Source of the DNA: Nitrospirota bacterium
GTDB taxonomy: Bacteria; Nitrospirota; Nitrospiria; Nitrospirales; NS-4
DNA: 64,000 bases
Direction: 5' to 3'
NCBI GenBank assembly: GCA_005877815.1
Contig: VBOG01000107.1
Coordinates: 53,922-117,921, forward strand
Under the pieces are notes generated by a model. It worked only from the letters and a program-made list of their open reading frames with translations, was not told the DNA's origin and made no database searches. Of the stretch, positions 44,342 to 53,519 are shown piece after piece. How positions within the stretch are numbered: the first letter of the stretch is position 1; the number at the start of each line of letters is the position of its first letter. A program made the position numbers and the translations under genes.

Positions 44342-45388
44342 ATGAGATATTCGAACGTCTGTATTGAATCAATCGGGTATGAGTTGCCGAAACACATCGT
44401 GACTTCGGCGGAGATTGAAGCCCGCCTCAGCCCATTGTATGACCGGCTACACCTTCCTTATGGGCGCCTTGAGCTCATGAGTGGCATTCGGGAGCGGCGC
44501 TTTTGGGAGAACGGTACGAACCCGAGTGATGCCGCGACCATGGCAGGCAAGTACGCCCTGGCCCTGGCCGGTATACCTGGAAGCCAGATCGAGTGCATCC
44601 TGAACTGCTCGGTATCGCGGGATTTTCTGGAACCTGCAACGGCTGCCCTGGTGCACGCACGGTTAGGCGTAGCCCCGAAAGCCGCCGTCTTCGACATCTC
44701 CAATGCCTGCCTCGGAATGCTCAACGGCATGGTGACGCTCGGCAACATGATCGAATTAGGCCAGGTCAAAAGAGGTCTGCTTGTCGCCGGAGAAAATGGA
44801 AAACCGCTGGTTGAAACGACCATCCGGCAACTCCTTGCCGACCCGGAGATGACTCGCAAGAAGTTCAAAGATACCTTTGCCTCGCTGACCATTGGGTCCG
44901 GCGCCGCAGCGATCGTCATGACCCACGCCTCCGTCTCGAAGGACCATCACCGCCTCCTCGGCGGCGTCGCGGAGAGCGCAACGGAGCACAATGATCTGTG
45001 CCGGGGGAGCGCTGATACGGGCCTCGACTCGGACAGCGAACCCGCCATGTCGACCCAGTCGGAGGTGCTGATGAAAAGTGGATGTGCGCTGGCCGGGCGG
45101 ACGTGGGCGGACTTCAAACAGGAACTTGGCTGGACAGACGCGGAGGTGACCAGGACGTTCTGCCATCAAGTGGGCGTGGCCCATCGGCGCCTCCTGTTGG
45201 AGACCCTGAAGCTTGACCCCTCGATCGACTATCCGACGGTCGAGTTTTTGGGGAACATGGGGTCGGCATCGCTGCCCGTCACCATGGCCCTCAGCATCGA
45301 GGCCGGCCATGTGCACCGCGCGGACAAGCTTGCCCTGCTGGGCATCGGCAGCGGCCTCAATTGCCTGATGTTGGGAGTTGAATGGTAG
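44342..45388 (+). CDS. oleA: OleA: acyl-CoA head-to-head condensing thiolase-fold enzyme
   Basis: Condenses two fatty acyl chains into a beta-keto acid with two alkyl tails. The 348-residue thiolase-fold protein has nucleophile Cys123 in ISNACLGML, His275 in CHQVGVAH and Asn305 in LGNMGSA. Glu97 in RDFLEPAT matches the second-channel glutamate that sets OleA apart from FabH. The order oleA-oleB-oleC-oleD downstream makes the call firm. It overlaps oleB by 7 bases. It differs from ordinary KAS III by the LELMSGIRERRFW segment. Confidence 0.92.
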   Translation: MRYSNVCIESIGYELPKHIVTSAEIEARLSPLYDRLHLPYGRLELMSGIRERRFWENGTNPSDAATMAGKYALALAGIPGSQIECILNCSVSRDFLEPATAALVHARLGVAPKAAVFDISNACLGMLNGMVTLGNMIELGQVKRGLLVAGENGKPLVETTIRQLLADPEMTRKKFKDTFASLTIGSGAAAIVMTHASVSKDHHRLLGGVAESATEHNDLCRGSADTGLDSDSEPAMSTQSEVLMKSGCALAGRTWADFKQELGWTDAEVTRTFCHQVGVAHRRLLLETLKLDPSIDYPTVEFLGNMGSASLPVTMALSIEAGHVHRADKLALLGIGSGLNCLMLGVEW

Positions 45389-46263
45389 CGACGTCTTTTC
45401 AAGAGCTGTATCCTTTTCAATCTCACTACCTGCCGCTCGACGGGTTAAAGTACCACTACCTGGACGAAGGATCGGGAGATCCCCTCATCATGCTGCACGG
45501 GAATCCAACCTGGTCCTTCTACTATCGACGCCTCATCGCAGAATTCCGCAAGACATATCGCGTGATCGCCCCCGATCATATGGGCTGCGGCTTCTCCGAC
45601 AAACCGCAAACCTACGCCTACCGGCTCGCGCAGCACATTGACAATCTCGATGCGCTGCTGCAACACCTGGACCTCAAACGCGTCACCCTGTGTCTTCACG
45701 ACTGGGGCGGACCGATCGGTATGGGATGGGCCCTACGGCATCCCGAACGAATCTCGCGCTTCGTCATCTTCAACACCGCGGCCTTCCCGTCATCACGGAT
45801 TCCTTTGCGCATCAACCTCTGCAAATTGCCGGTTGTCGGCGATCTGGCGATCCGCCGATTGAATGCCTTCGCGGGATTGGCACTCACGATGGCAACGGCC
45901 CAGCCCCAGCGCATGACCCGCGCGGTCAAGGACGGCTATCTCGCGCCCTATGACAGCTACGCCAACCGCATCGCACACTTGCGGTTCGTGCAAGATATCC
46001 CGATGCACTCGGGCCATCCGACATATGCGCTGATCAATGACATCGGAAAGGGGCTCGCACGCTTTCGGCAGACGCCGATGCTCATTATTTGGGGCGAACA
46101 GGACTGGTGTTTCACCCCTGAATTTCTCGAGCGGTGGGTGGAATATTTCCCGCACGCGAAGGTGCGGCGCGTCAGTGATGCCGGCCACTACGTGGTGGAG
46201 GATGCCTACGAGCGGATCATCCCATGGCTTCACGAATTCCTCGCCGCACACCCTCTGACATGA
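45382..46263 (+). CDS. oleB: OleB: alpha/beta-hydrolase, beta-lactone decarboxylase
   Basis: Haloalkane-dehalogenase-like hydrolase that decarboxylates cis-beta-lactones to olefins in known Ole pathways. The 293-residue protein has the oxyanion motif HGNPTW, the aspartate nucleophile in LHDWGGPIG (Asp107) and the terminal His in SDAGHYVVED (about residue 269). Its stop overlaps the oleC start (ATGA). If OleB is active the end product is an alkene. Pathways without it keep the beta-lactone. Confidence 0.9.
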   Translation: MVATSFQELYPFQSHYLPLDGLKYHYLDEGSGDPLIMLHGNPTWSFYYRRLIAEFRKTYRVIAPDHMGCGFSDKPQTYAYRLAQHIDNLDALLQHLDLKRVTLCLHDWGGPIGMGWALRHPERISRFVIFNTAAFPSSRIPLRINLCKLPVVGDLAIRRLNAFAGLALTMATAQPQRMTRAVKDGYLAPYDSYANRIAHLRFVQDIPMHSGHPTYALINDIGKGLARFRQTPMLIIWGEQDWCFTPEFLERWVEYFPHAKVRRVSDAGHYVVEDAYERIIPWLHEFLAAHPLT

Positions 46264-47927
46264 TGCCGCTGACATCCTCGGCGGTCAGTCCGGACCTTTT
46301 GAACATCGCACGCCACCTGCCGGCGATGGCCATGCGCCATCCGGAACAGGATGCCGTCATTCATTCGAAGGACGGCTCTCGCCTGACGTTTCGTCACCTC
46401 AATGAAGATGCCGACCGGTACGCCCATGGATTAACTCGACTCGGGATCCGCCGAGGCGCTCGAACGCTGGTGATGATTCGTCCCGGTCAGGAGTTCGTCG
46501 CGGTGGCTTTCGCCCTGTTCAAGATGGGCGCGATCTCCGTGCTGTTAGACCCCGGCATGGGACGAACCAGTCTCTTGCGCTGCATCGAGGAGGTGGAACC
46601 TCATGCGTTCATCGCCGTCTCCATGGCGCATGCCGCCCGCCTCCTCCGGCCACGCGCATTCAAGAGCGTGAAGCATTGGGTCACCGTCGGCCCCCGATGG
46701 TTCTGGAGTGGGCCCACGCTCTCGCAGATCAGGGCACTGGAACGTCAATCGCGCGAGTTCCCTTGCGCCGACACACGAACCGATGAGACCGCGGCGATCC
46801 TATTTACCTCCGGCAGCACGGGGATCCCCAAAGGCGTCGTCTATGAGCACGGCATGTTCGACGCCCAAATCCGTTCGCTCCGCGAGTCTTACGGCATCAG
46901 GGAGGGGGAAATTGATCTTCCGGCGTTTCCACTCTTCGCCTTGTTCAGCGTGGCAATGGGAATGACGGTTGTGATTCCCGATATGGATTGTTCACGCCCG
47001 GCGCGGGTCAACCCCGAAACGTTCGCCCGGACGGTTTTGGAGTATGGCGTCAATCAATCGTTCGGATCCCCTGCGATCTGGGACCGCGTGGGCCGCTACT
47101 GTGCCGGAAGACAACACGTCCTGCCTTCGCTCACCCGCGTTCTCATGGCTGGAGCTCCCGCGCCGCTTCATGTCATCGAACGCCTACGACATATTCTCCC
47201 CGAATCCGGAGACGTGCACACCCCCTACGGCGCAACGGAGGCGCTGCCGGTCTCCTCCATCAGCGGCAGAGACATTCTCGGCGAAACGGCCGAACGAACG
47301 CGCGCAGGTGACGGCACCTGCGTCGGCAAGATGTGTCCAGGCATCACGCTTCGCATCATTCGCGTCTCGGAGGAACCGATTCCAGCGTGGAACGACAGTC
47401 TGGCGCTTCCGGCACATGAAATCGGCGAGATCGTCGTGAAGGGTCCTGTCGTCACACGCACGTACTATCGGAATGACCGGGCCACGTCGCTGGCAAAAAT
47501 CAAGGACGGCAATGCCTGGTGGCACCGCATGGGAGACGTCGGCTATCTGGATGACCATGGACGGCTCTGGTTCTGCGGGCGCAAGGCCGATCGCGTGGAC
47601 ACCGCAGTCGAAACCTTGTACACCGAGCCATGCGAAGCCATTTTCAACCAGCATCCGGCGGTGTCGCGCTCGGCGCTTGTCGGGGTCGGCCGCGAGAAAA
47701 CTCGACGACCGGTCATGATCATCGAGCCGCGCCGGGGCCATTTTCCGCGAAGTCCCGAGACCGCCGTGCGATTCAGTCATGAACTCCGGGAGCTCGCGAA
47801 GGGCCATTCGGTGACGTCGTCTATCACCGCGTTTCTGTTTCATCCAAACTTCCCCGTGGATGTTCGCCACAATGTCAAAATCTCCCGGGACATGCTGGCG
47901 CTCTGGGCTGAGGAGCGAATGCGGTGA
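46260..47927 (+). CDS. oleC: OleC: AMP-dependent beta-lactone synthetase
   Basis: Adenylate-forming enzyme that closes the beta-hydroxy acid to a beta-lactone. It has 555 residues from ATG 46260. The ATP motif FTSGSTGIPKGV is visible, as are YGATEALP and the hinge GDVGYLDDHGRLWFCGRKAD. The track start at 46224 lies within oleB. The ATG chosen overlaps the oleB stop by 4 bases, which fits translational coupling. Confidence 0.92.
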   Translation: MMPLTSSAVSPDLLNIARHLPAMAMRHPEQDAVIHSKDGSRLTFRHLNEDADRYAHGLTRLGIRRGARTLVMIRPGQEFVAVAFALFKMGAISVLLDPGMGRTSLLRCIEEVEPHAFIAVSMAHAARLLRPRAFKSVKHWVTVGPRWFWSGPTLSQIRALERQSREFPCADTRTDETAAILFTSGSTGIPKGVVYEHGMFDAQIRSLRESYGIREGEIDLPAFPLFALFSVAMGMTVVIPDMDCSRPARVNPETFARTVLEYGVNQSFGSPAIWDRVGRYCAGRQHVLPSLTRVLMAGAPAPLHVIERLRHILPESGDVHTPYGATEALPVSSISGRDILGETAERTRAGDGTCVGKMCPGITLRIIRVSEEPIPAWNDSLALPAHEIGEIVVKGPVVTRTYYRNDRATSLAKIKDGNAWWHRMGDVGYLDDHGRLWFCGRKADRVDTAVETLYTEPCEAIFNQHPAVSRSALVGVGREKTRRPVMIIEPRRGHFPRSPETAVRFSHELRELAKGHSVTSSITAFLFHPNFPVDVRHNVKISRDMLALWAEERMR

Positions 47928-48925
47928 AGGCCCTCGTCACCGGAGGCGGGGGGTTCCTGGGCCGGCATATCGTCTCCAAGTTGCTGGCACGAGGCGATTC
48001 GGTCCGAGTGCTGGGGCGTCAGGCATACTCCGATCTGGAAGCGCGGGGTGTCGAAACAATCCGGGCCGATCTGCAGAATGCGACGGCAGTTGAGCAGGCC
48101 TGCCGTGGAATGGACATGGTCTTCCATGCGGGGGCCCGGACCGCCTATTGGGGGGCCTGGCGCTCGTTCTACGGAACGAACGTTCTGGGGACGCGAAATG
48201 TTCTCGAAGGATGCCGGAAGGGCGCTGTGCGCAAACTGATTTATACCAGCACGCCGAGCGTCGTGTGGGCCCACGGAGGCCTTGAGGGAATGGACGAGTC
48301 GGTCCCCTATCCTGATCGGTATACGTGCCCCTATCCCGCTACCAAGGCCATCGCCGAACGGCTGGTCTTAGAGGGGAACGGCGTCGGTGGTCTCCTGACC
48401 GTCTCCCTGCGGCCCCATCTGATTTTCGGTCCGGGCGACCCACATCTGTTCCCTCGGATCATCGAGCGCGCGTGTCGGGGGCAATTGGTGCAAGTCGGAG
48501 ACGGCACGAACAAGGTGGATGTCGTCTATGTGGAGAACGCGGCCGACGCCCACCTGCTCGCCGCCGACAAGCTGGGGGCTGGTTCGCCAGTCAATGGTCA
48601 TGCATATTTCATTTCACAGGGAGTGCCCGTGGTGCTCTGGGCATGGATTAATGGGATACTGGAGCGGATGCAGTTCCCTCACGTCGGCCGGAAAGTGTCG
48701 TACGGAATGGCCAGGGCTGTTGGAGCGGCGATGGAGATCGCCTATACTGTGTTACCGCTGCCTGGGGAACCGAGAATGACGCGCTTCCTGGCAGACCAAT
48801 TGGCCACCTCGCATTACTTCGACATTTCCCGCGCGCGCAAGGACCTCGGCTACGAACCTCGGATCAGCACCGAGGACGGATTGGACCGAACGATCAAGGC
48901 GCTCCAAAGTGGTTCTCTAAATTGA
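47924..48925 (+). CDS. oleD: OleD: NADPH-dependent beta-keto acid reductase
   Basis: Extended short-chain dehydrogenase/epimerase that reduces the OleA product to a beta-hydroxy acid. The Rossmann motif TGGGGFLG (residues 6-13), the catalytic YPATK (Tyr137, Lys141) and STPS upstream are seen. The 333-residue product starts with GTG at 47924, overlapping the oleC stop by 4 bases. OleB, OleC and OleD form one multi-enzyme assembly in organisms studied. Confidence 0.92.
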   Translation: MKALVTGGGGFLGRHIVSKLLARGDSVRVLGRQAYSDLEARGVETIRADLQNATAVEQACRGMDMVFHAGARTAYWGAWRSFYGTNVLGTRNVLEGCRKGAVRKLIYTSTPSVVWAHGGLEGMDESVPYPDRYTCPYPATKAIAERLVLEGNGVGGLLTVSLRPHLIFGPGDPHLFPRIIERACRGQLVQVGDGTNKVDVVYVENAADAHLLAADKLGAGSPVNGHAYFISQGVPVVLWAWINGILERMQFPHVGRKVSYGMARAVGAAMEIAYTVLPLPGEPRMTRFLADQLATSHYFDISRARKDLGYEPRISTEDGLDRTIKALQSGSLN

Positions 48926-50493
48926 CTGCCATGGCCGACATCGTCTTAATCAATCCGCGTTTCGAGATTTCCTTCTGGGGTCTGGAACATGTCCTGCCGA
49001 TCATGGGGAAAAGAGCCAACATGCCGGTGGGCAGCTTGCCGCTGCTGGCGGCTTTGACGCCGGCGCCGCACCAGGTGACGCTGATCGATGAGAATGTCGA
49101 GGCCATCGACTTCGAGCGCGTGGCCCGGGCGGACATTGTCGGGCTGACCGGGCAGATCGTGCAGCGTTTTCGCATGCGCGAGATCCTGGCCGAGCTCAAG
49201 GATCGCGGTGCCTGCACGATCGTGGGCGGGTCATGGGTCAGCGTGCAGGAGGACTACTTTGAAGGCCTCGCCGACGTCATTTTCGTGGGCGAGGCGGATG
49301 AGAGCTGGCCGCGCTTCTTGCGGGAGTGGGAACAGGGCCGGCACCAGGGTCGCTACCAGCAAGCCCAGCAGACCGACATGAGTACCGTGCCGACGCCGCG
49401 CTTCGACCTCTTGAAGATGCAGCACTACCTGTTCGGCAGCGTGCAGTTCTCACGCGGCTGTCCCTTCAAGTGCGAGTTCTGCGATATCCCGATCAACTTC
49501 GGCCACCGTCCGCGGCTCAAAACTTCCGCCCAGATGATGGCCGAGCTGGATGCCCTGCGCGCCCAGAACACCGACATCGTCTTCATCGTCGATGACAACC
49601 TGATCGGCAACAAGAAAGCCATCAAGGTGCTGCTCCGCGACCTGATTGACTACCAGCGAGACCACGGGTATTTCTTTCACTTCTTCACCGACACGTCCCT
49701 GGACCTGGCCGAGGATGCCGAGCTGATGGACCTGATGGCCCAGGCCAATATCGTGGCTGTCTTCATCGGCATCGAAAGTCCGAACGAGGACTCCTTGCGT
49801 GAGACCAAGAAGTTTCAGAACGTCCGTGCCGGCGGCTCGATGCTGGAAAAGGTCTGGCGCATCCAGGAGGCGGGCATGGAGGTGATGTCCGGCATGATCC
49901 TGGGTTTCGACCACGACAACGCCGGCATCTTCGAGGCCCAGCTCGAATTCATGACGCGGGCCCGCATCGTGGATACTTCGGTCGGCATGCTCTATGCCAT
50001 CCCGAAGACGCCTTTGCATGCCCGCCTGGCCGCCGAAGGACGCCTCGACCCGCAAGACGATTCCGAATTCGGCACCAATGCCATCCCCTTGAAGATGAGC
50101 CGTGAAGAGCTGCGGGACGGCTACATCAAGGTGATCAGCGATCTGTACGAGCCCAAGGCGTTCTTCGGCAGGCTGGAAGATCTGGTGCTGCATGGCCACC
50201 TGGACTATGGCAGGGCCGTGAGACGCTACTGGCGCGGCCATCCCCGGGCCTGGTTCAAGACCCAGGCCAAGAACCTGGTCCGTTCTCTTGTGCTGTACCA
50301 GCGTTTGATGTGGGGCATTCCGGAAGGTTCGCTGCGCCGCGAATACCGCCGCCGACTCGGCCGCCTTTTACAGTTCAGCCGCAATCCCAGTCTTTTCCTG
50401 ATGTATGTCATCAAATGTGGCTTGCACTACCACCAGTACACCCGTGCCAGCCAAATGGCTGCTGGCGTGAGCCGGCCGTTGATAGGGGCCTAA
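48922..50493 (+). CDS. B12-binding-domain radical SAM protein (HpnP/DUF4070-like)
   Basis: The 523-residue protein has a cobalamin-binding-type N-terminal domain (VTLIDENVEAIDF, VGLTGQIVQRFR, then IVGGSWVS). A radical SAM core follows with Cys180, Cys184 and Cys187 in RGCPFKCEFCDIP. The C-terminal region is of the DUF4070 type (e.g. AIPKTPLHARL). The overall layout is close to the hopanoid C-2 methylase HpnP, but the operon is not a hopanoid operon, so methylation or rearrangement of a fatty acyl chain or hydrocarbon is an alternative. The TTG at 48922 overlaps the oleD stop. ATG 48931 is also possible. Confidence 0.82.
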   Translation: MTAMADIVLINPRFEISFWGLEHVLPIMGKRANMPVGSLPLLAALTPAPHQVTLIDENVEAIDFERVARADIVGLTGQIVQRFRMREILAELKDRGACTIVGGSWVSVQEDYFEGLADVIFVGEADESWPRFLREWEQGRHQGRYQQAQQTDMSTVPTPRFDLLKMQHYLFGSVQFSRGCPFKCEFCDIPINFGHRPRLKTSAQMMAELDALRAQNTDIVFIVDDNLIGNKKAIKVLLRDLIDYQRDHGYFFHFFTDTSLDLAEDAELMDLMAQANIVAVFIGIESPNEDSLRETKKFQNVRAGGSMLEKVWRIQEAGMEVMSGMILGFDHDNAGIFEAQLEFMTRARIVDTSVGMLYAIPKTPLHARLAAEGRLDPQDDSEFGTNAIPLKMSREELRDGYIKVISDLYEPKAFFGRLEDLVLHGHLDYGRAVRRYWRGHPRAWFKTQAKNLVRSLVLYQRLMWGIPEGSLRREYRRRLGRLLQFSRNPSLFLMYVIKCGLHYHQYTRASQMAAGVSRPLIGA

Positions 50494-50501
50494 CTCTCGT
50501 C

Positions 50502-51737
50502 ATGATGGATAAGCACCGGCGCATCGTCATCACCGGCATCGGCCTCACGGCCCCGAATGGCAATACGTTGGACGCCTTTCGCGCGAGTCTGTTGAAGGGC
50601 GTTTCGGGCGTCGTTCCGTTTGAGACCCGTTATATGGGGAAGGTGCTCGCCGGCGTCTGCACATACGATCCGTTGAAGTATCAGATGAAGAAAGAAGTGC
50701 GGCGCGGGACGCGGGCGGGATCCATCGCCATCTATTGTTCCCGTGAAGCCATGGCGGATTCCAAGCTGGATTTCGTATCGTTCGACAAAAGTCGCGTCGG
50801 CGTCTATCTCGGCATCACGGAGCACGGCAACGTCGAGACCGAGAACGAAATCTACAACATCAGCCAATTCAACTACGATACCAAGTTCTGGTCGCATCAC
50901 CACAATCCCCGAACCGTCGCCAATTCTTCGGCGGGCGAGGTGACATTGAACATGGGCATCACCGGTCCGCACTATACGATCGGTGCCGCCTGCGCCGCGG
51001 GGAATGCCGGCGTGATCCAGGGGGCGCAGATGCTGCTGCTCGGCGAGGTCGACATCGCACTGGCCGGCGGCGTCTCCGAGAGCATCCATACATTCGGGAT
51101 CTTCGCCAGCTTCGCCAGCCAGGGAGCGTTGGCATCCCATCCCGACCCCGCCAAGGCCTCGCGGCCCTTTGATCGCGACCGGAACGGCATCGTCTGCTCG
51201 GAAGGCGGCTGTGTGTACGTGCTGGAGCGCCTCGACCATGCCGAAGCGCGGGGCGCCCAAATCTATGGAGAGATCATCGGCTATCACATCAATTCCGACG
51301 CGACGGATTTTGTGCTTCCCAATGCGGAACGGCACATCGAGTGCATGCGGACTGCGCTCAAGAAAGCCGGGCTCGGCCCGCAGGACATTGACGTTGTCAG
51401 CACGCATGCCACGGCCACCCCGCTGGGGGATATCCAGGAATGCATCGCGCTCCGGACGGTCTTTGCCGACTGCCTGAATACGCACTTCAACAATACGAAG
51501 AGCTTCATTGGTCATGCCATGGGCGCGGCCGGTGCCTTGGAGCTGGCGGGCAATCTCCCCTCCTTCGACGACGGCCTGATCCATCACACCATCAATGTGG
51601 ACCATCTCGACCCAGACTGTGCGCTGGACAATTTGGTCTTGCACGAGCCGAGGCGGGTGCGGCATGTCACCTACGTACTGAACAATTCCTCCGGCATGCT
51701 GGGAATCAACTCCGTGGTGGTTGTAAAACGCGTGTAA
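50502..51737 (+). CDS. Beta-ketoacyl-ACP synthase (KAS II/FabF-like)
   Basis: Elongating condensing enzyme of 411 residues with the Cys-His-His triad: Cys164 in GAACAAGNAG, His302 in STHATATP and His338 in FIGHAMGAAGALE. GITGIGLTAPNG-like opening and SSAGEVTLNMG are typical. The track start at 50310 is far upstream inside the radical SAM gene. ATG 50502 is just past that stop. It is a single condensing enzyme without a chain-length-factor partner and is followed directly by its own ACP, so it likely serves a dedicated acyl chain rather than bulk membrane lipid. Confidence 0.9.
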   Translation: MMDKHRRIVITGIGLTAPNGNTLDAFRASLLKGVSGVVPFETRYMGKVLAGVCTYDPLKYQMKKEVRRGTRAGSIAIYCSREAMADSKLDFVSFDKSRVGVYLGITEHGNVETENEIYNISQFNYDTKFWSHHHNPRTVANSSAGEVTLNMGITGPHYTIGAACAAGNAGVIQGAQMLLLGEVDIALAGGVSESIHTFGIFASFASQGALASHPDPAKASRPFDRDRNGIVCSEGGCVYVLERLDHAEARGAQIYGEIIGYHINSDATDFVLPNAERHIECMRTALKKAGLGPQDIDVVSTHATATPLGDIQECIALRTVFADCLNTHFNNTKSFIGHAMGAAGALELAGNLPSFDDGLIHHTINVDHLDPDCALDNLVLHEPRRVRHVTYVLNNSSGMLGINSVVVVKRV

Positions 51738-51793
51738 ATCGTGTATTTTTTGACGCCGATTGTGACCAGCGAAAACGTCGGGGAAGTCGACTG

Positions 51794-52045
51794 ATGACCA
51801 ATGACCAGATCAAGCACGCGGTGCTGCAGATTATCGCTGTCATCGCACCGGATGAAGATCTGAGTCACGTGAAGAGCGATGTCGCGTTGAGGGATCAGTT
51901 GGAACTGGATTCCATGGATTTCCTCGACATCGTGATGGAATTGCGCAAGCGGTACGGGGTCGAGGTGCCGGAAGGCGATTATGGACAACTCGCCAGCCTC
52001 GACAGTTGCGTCATCTATCTCGCCCCGAAGCTCAAAGACAAGTAA
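51794..52045 (+). CDS. Acyl carrier protein
   Basis: An 83-residue carrier protein. The phosphopantetheine attachment serine is Ser40 in LELDSMDFLDIV, as in ACP families. It starts at ATG 51794, 56 bases after the KAS stop. The track frame from 51440 is longer but runs through the KAS gene. An ACP private to this operon would keep its acyl chains apart from normal fatty acid synthesis. No phosphopantetheinyl transferase is encoded in the window. Confidence 0.92.
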   Translation: MTNDQIKHAVLQIIAVIAPDEDLSHVKSDVALRDQLELDSMDFLDIVMELRKRYGVEVPEGDYGQLASLDSCVIYLAPKLKDK

Positions 52046-52118
52046 TCGTCTCTCGCTCCGTCTTTCCGACGTTCTCTCAGCTGTGAGCGCCCACGAATTT
52101 CGGTATAATCCAGCCGCC

Positions 52119-53519
52119 ATGGCCCAGACTCACTACGATGTCATCATCATCGGCGCGGGGATGTCCGGCATGGCGGCAGGCATCAGGCTGGCATATTTCG
52201 ACAAGTCCGTCTGCGTGTTGGAGCGGCACTATGCCGCGGGTGGGCTCAATTCCTTCTACGCATTGGACGGGCATCAATTCGATGTCGGCCTTCATGCCAT
52301 GACGAATTACGTCCGGCCCGGCACGCGCGGCGCTCCCCTCACGAAAATCTTTCGCCAATTGCGCTTGACGCCGGAGGATTTCGGATTGGCGCCGCAGCAT
52401 CATTCCGAGGTGCGCTTCCCGGGCAAGACGCTCCGTTTCAACAACGACTTTAGATGTTTCGTCCAGGACGTCGTCGACAACTTCCCCGCACAGGCTGACC
52501 ACTTTGTCAGGCTGGTGAAGCACATCCAGGAATACGACGAACTGGACCTCGAGGCGCCGCCGCGTTCAGGGAGAGCGGTCGTCTCCTCCTTCCTCAGCGA
52601 CCCTTTGCTGACGGACATGATCTTCTGCCCCCTGATGATTTATGGGAATGCTCAGGAGCGCGACATGGAATTCGGCCAGTTCGTCGTGATGTTCAAGAGC
52701 ATCTTCTGCGAAGGCCTCGGCCGCCCGCGGGAAGGCGTGCGGCGTATCATCACCGCGCTCCGACGAAAACTACGTGAGGTCGGCGGGACCGTCCGGATGA
52801 AATGCGGCGTCCAGGCACTGAATGCCGAAGGCACGCGGATCACCTCGGTGACCTTGGATACCGGCGAGATCCTCACTGCCAACACGATCCTCTCGTCGGC
52901 GGGATATGTGGAAACGATGCGCCTCTGCGGAACAGACCATGCCACGCTGGCTCCGATGGAAGGCCGGCTGTCCTTCGTGGAGATTATCTCCATCCTCGAC
53001 CAGCCGATGAAACACCTCGGCCACGACGCCACCATCATCTTTTACAATACCGGCAAGGAGTTTCATTACGAGACGCCGAAGAACCTGGTCGACGCGCGCA
53101 GCGGCGTCATCTGCTGCCCCGACAACTTCCTCTTCGACAAGCCGCTTCCGGAAAGCATGATCCGGCTGACCTGCCTCGCGAACTTCGACGGCTGGAACGC
53201 GCTTGACGAACCGGCCTACCTTCGAGCCAAGACGGAGTGGCTTCCGAAGATCCAGCAGGAAGTGCTACACTTCATCCCCGATTTCAGACACCATGTCGTC
53301 TACACCGATTTCTTTACGCCGCGGACCATCCAGAAATGGACGGGGCATCTCAATGGCGCAGTGTACGGCGCTCCCGAGAAGCTGAAAACCGGAAAGACTC
53401 CCATTGAGAACCTCTTCATCTGCGGCACAGATCAAGGTTTCCTCGGCATCGTCGGAGCCATGCTGAGCGGCATCTCCATGGCCAATCTTCACGTGTTGAA
53501 AAGAGCCCATGCCCGCTGA
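52119..53519 (+). CDS. Phytoene desaturase-like FAD oxidoreductase (first copy)
   Basis: The 466-residue flavoprotein of the CrtI/RetSat amine-oxidase-like superfamily starts with the FAD motif [16 protein letters not shown], then [13 protein letters not shown]. The C-terminal flavin motif [19 protein letters not shown] closes it. Known relatives desaturate, isomerise or saturate conjugated polyenes. ATG 52119 marks the start because the FAD motif follows directly. It overlaps the second flavoprotein by 11 bases. Substrate is unknown. The ACP and KAS context suggests an acyl chain. Confidence 0.85.
   Translation: MAQTHYDVIIIGAGMSGMAAGIRLAYFDKSVCVLERHYAAGGLNSFYALDGHQFDVGLHAMTNYVRPGTRGAPLTKIFRQLRLTPEDFGLAPQHHSEVRFPGKTLRFNNDFRCFVQDVVDNFPAQADHFVRLVKHIQEYDELDLEAPPRSGRAVVSSFLSDPLLTDMIFCPLMIYGNAQERDMEFGQFVVMFKSIFCEGLGRPREGVRRIITALRRKLREVGGTVRMKCGVQALNAEGTRITSVTLDTGEILTANTILSSAGYVETMRLCGTDHATLAPMEGRLSFVEIISILDQPMKHLGHDATIIFYNTGKEFHYETPKNLVDARSGVICCPDNFLFDKPLPESMIRLTCLANFDGWNALDEPAYLRAKTEWLPKIQQEVLHFIPDFRHHVVYTDFFTPRTIQKWTGHLNGAVYGAPEKLKTGKTPIENLFICGTDQGFLGIVGAMLSGISMANLHVLKRAHAR

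Noticed and set aside
49450-50241. 263-residue minus-strand frame
   Set aside because: Antisense to the B12 radical SAM gene. No motif or ribosome-binding site.
50490-51665. 391-residue open frame on the minus strand
   Set aside because: Antisense to the KAS gene with its intact Cys-His-His triad. No protein features of its own.
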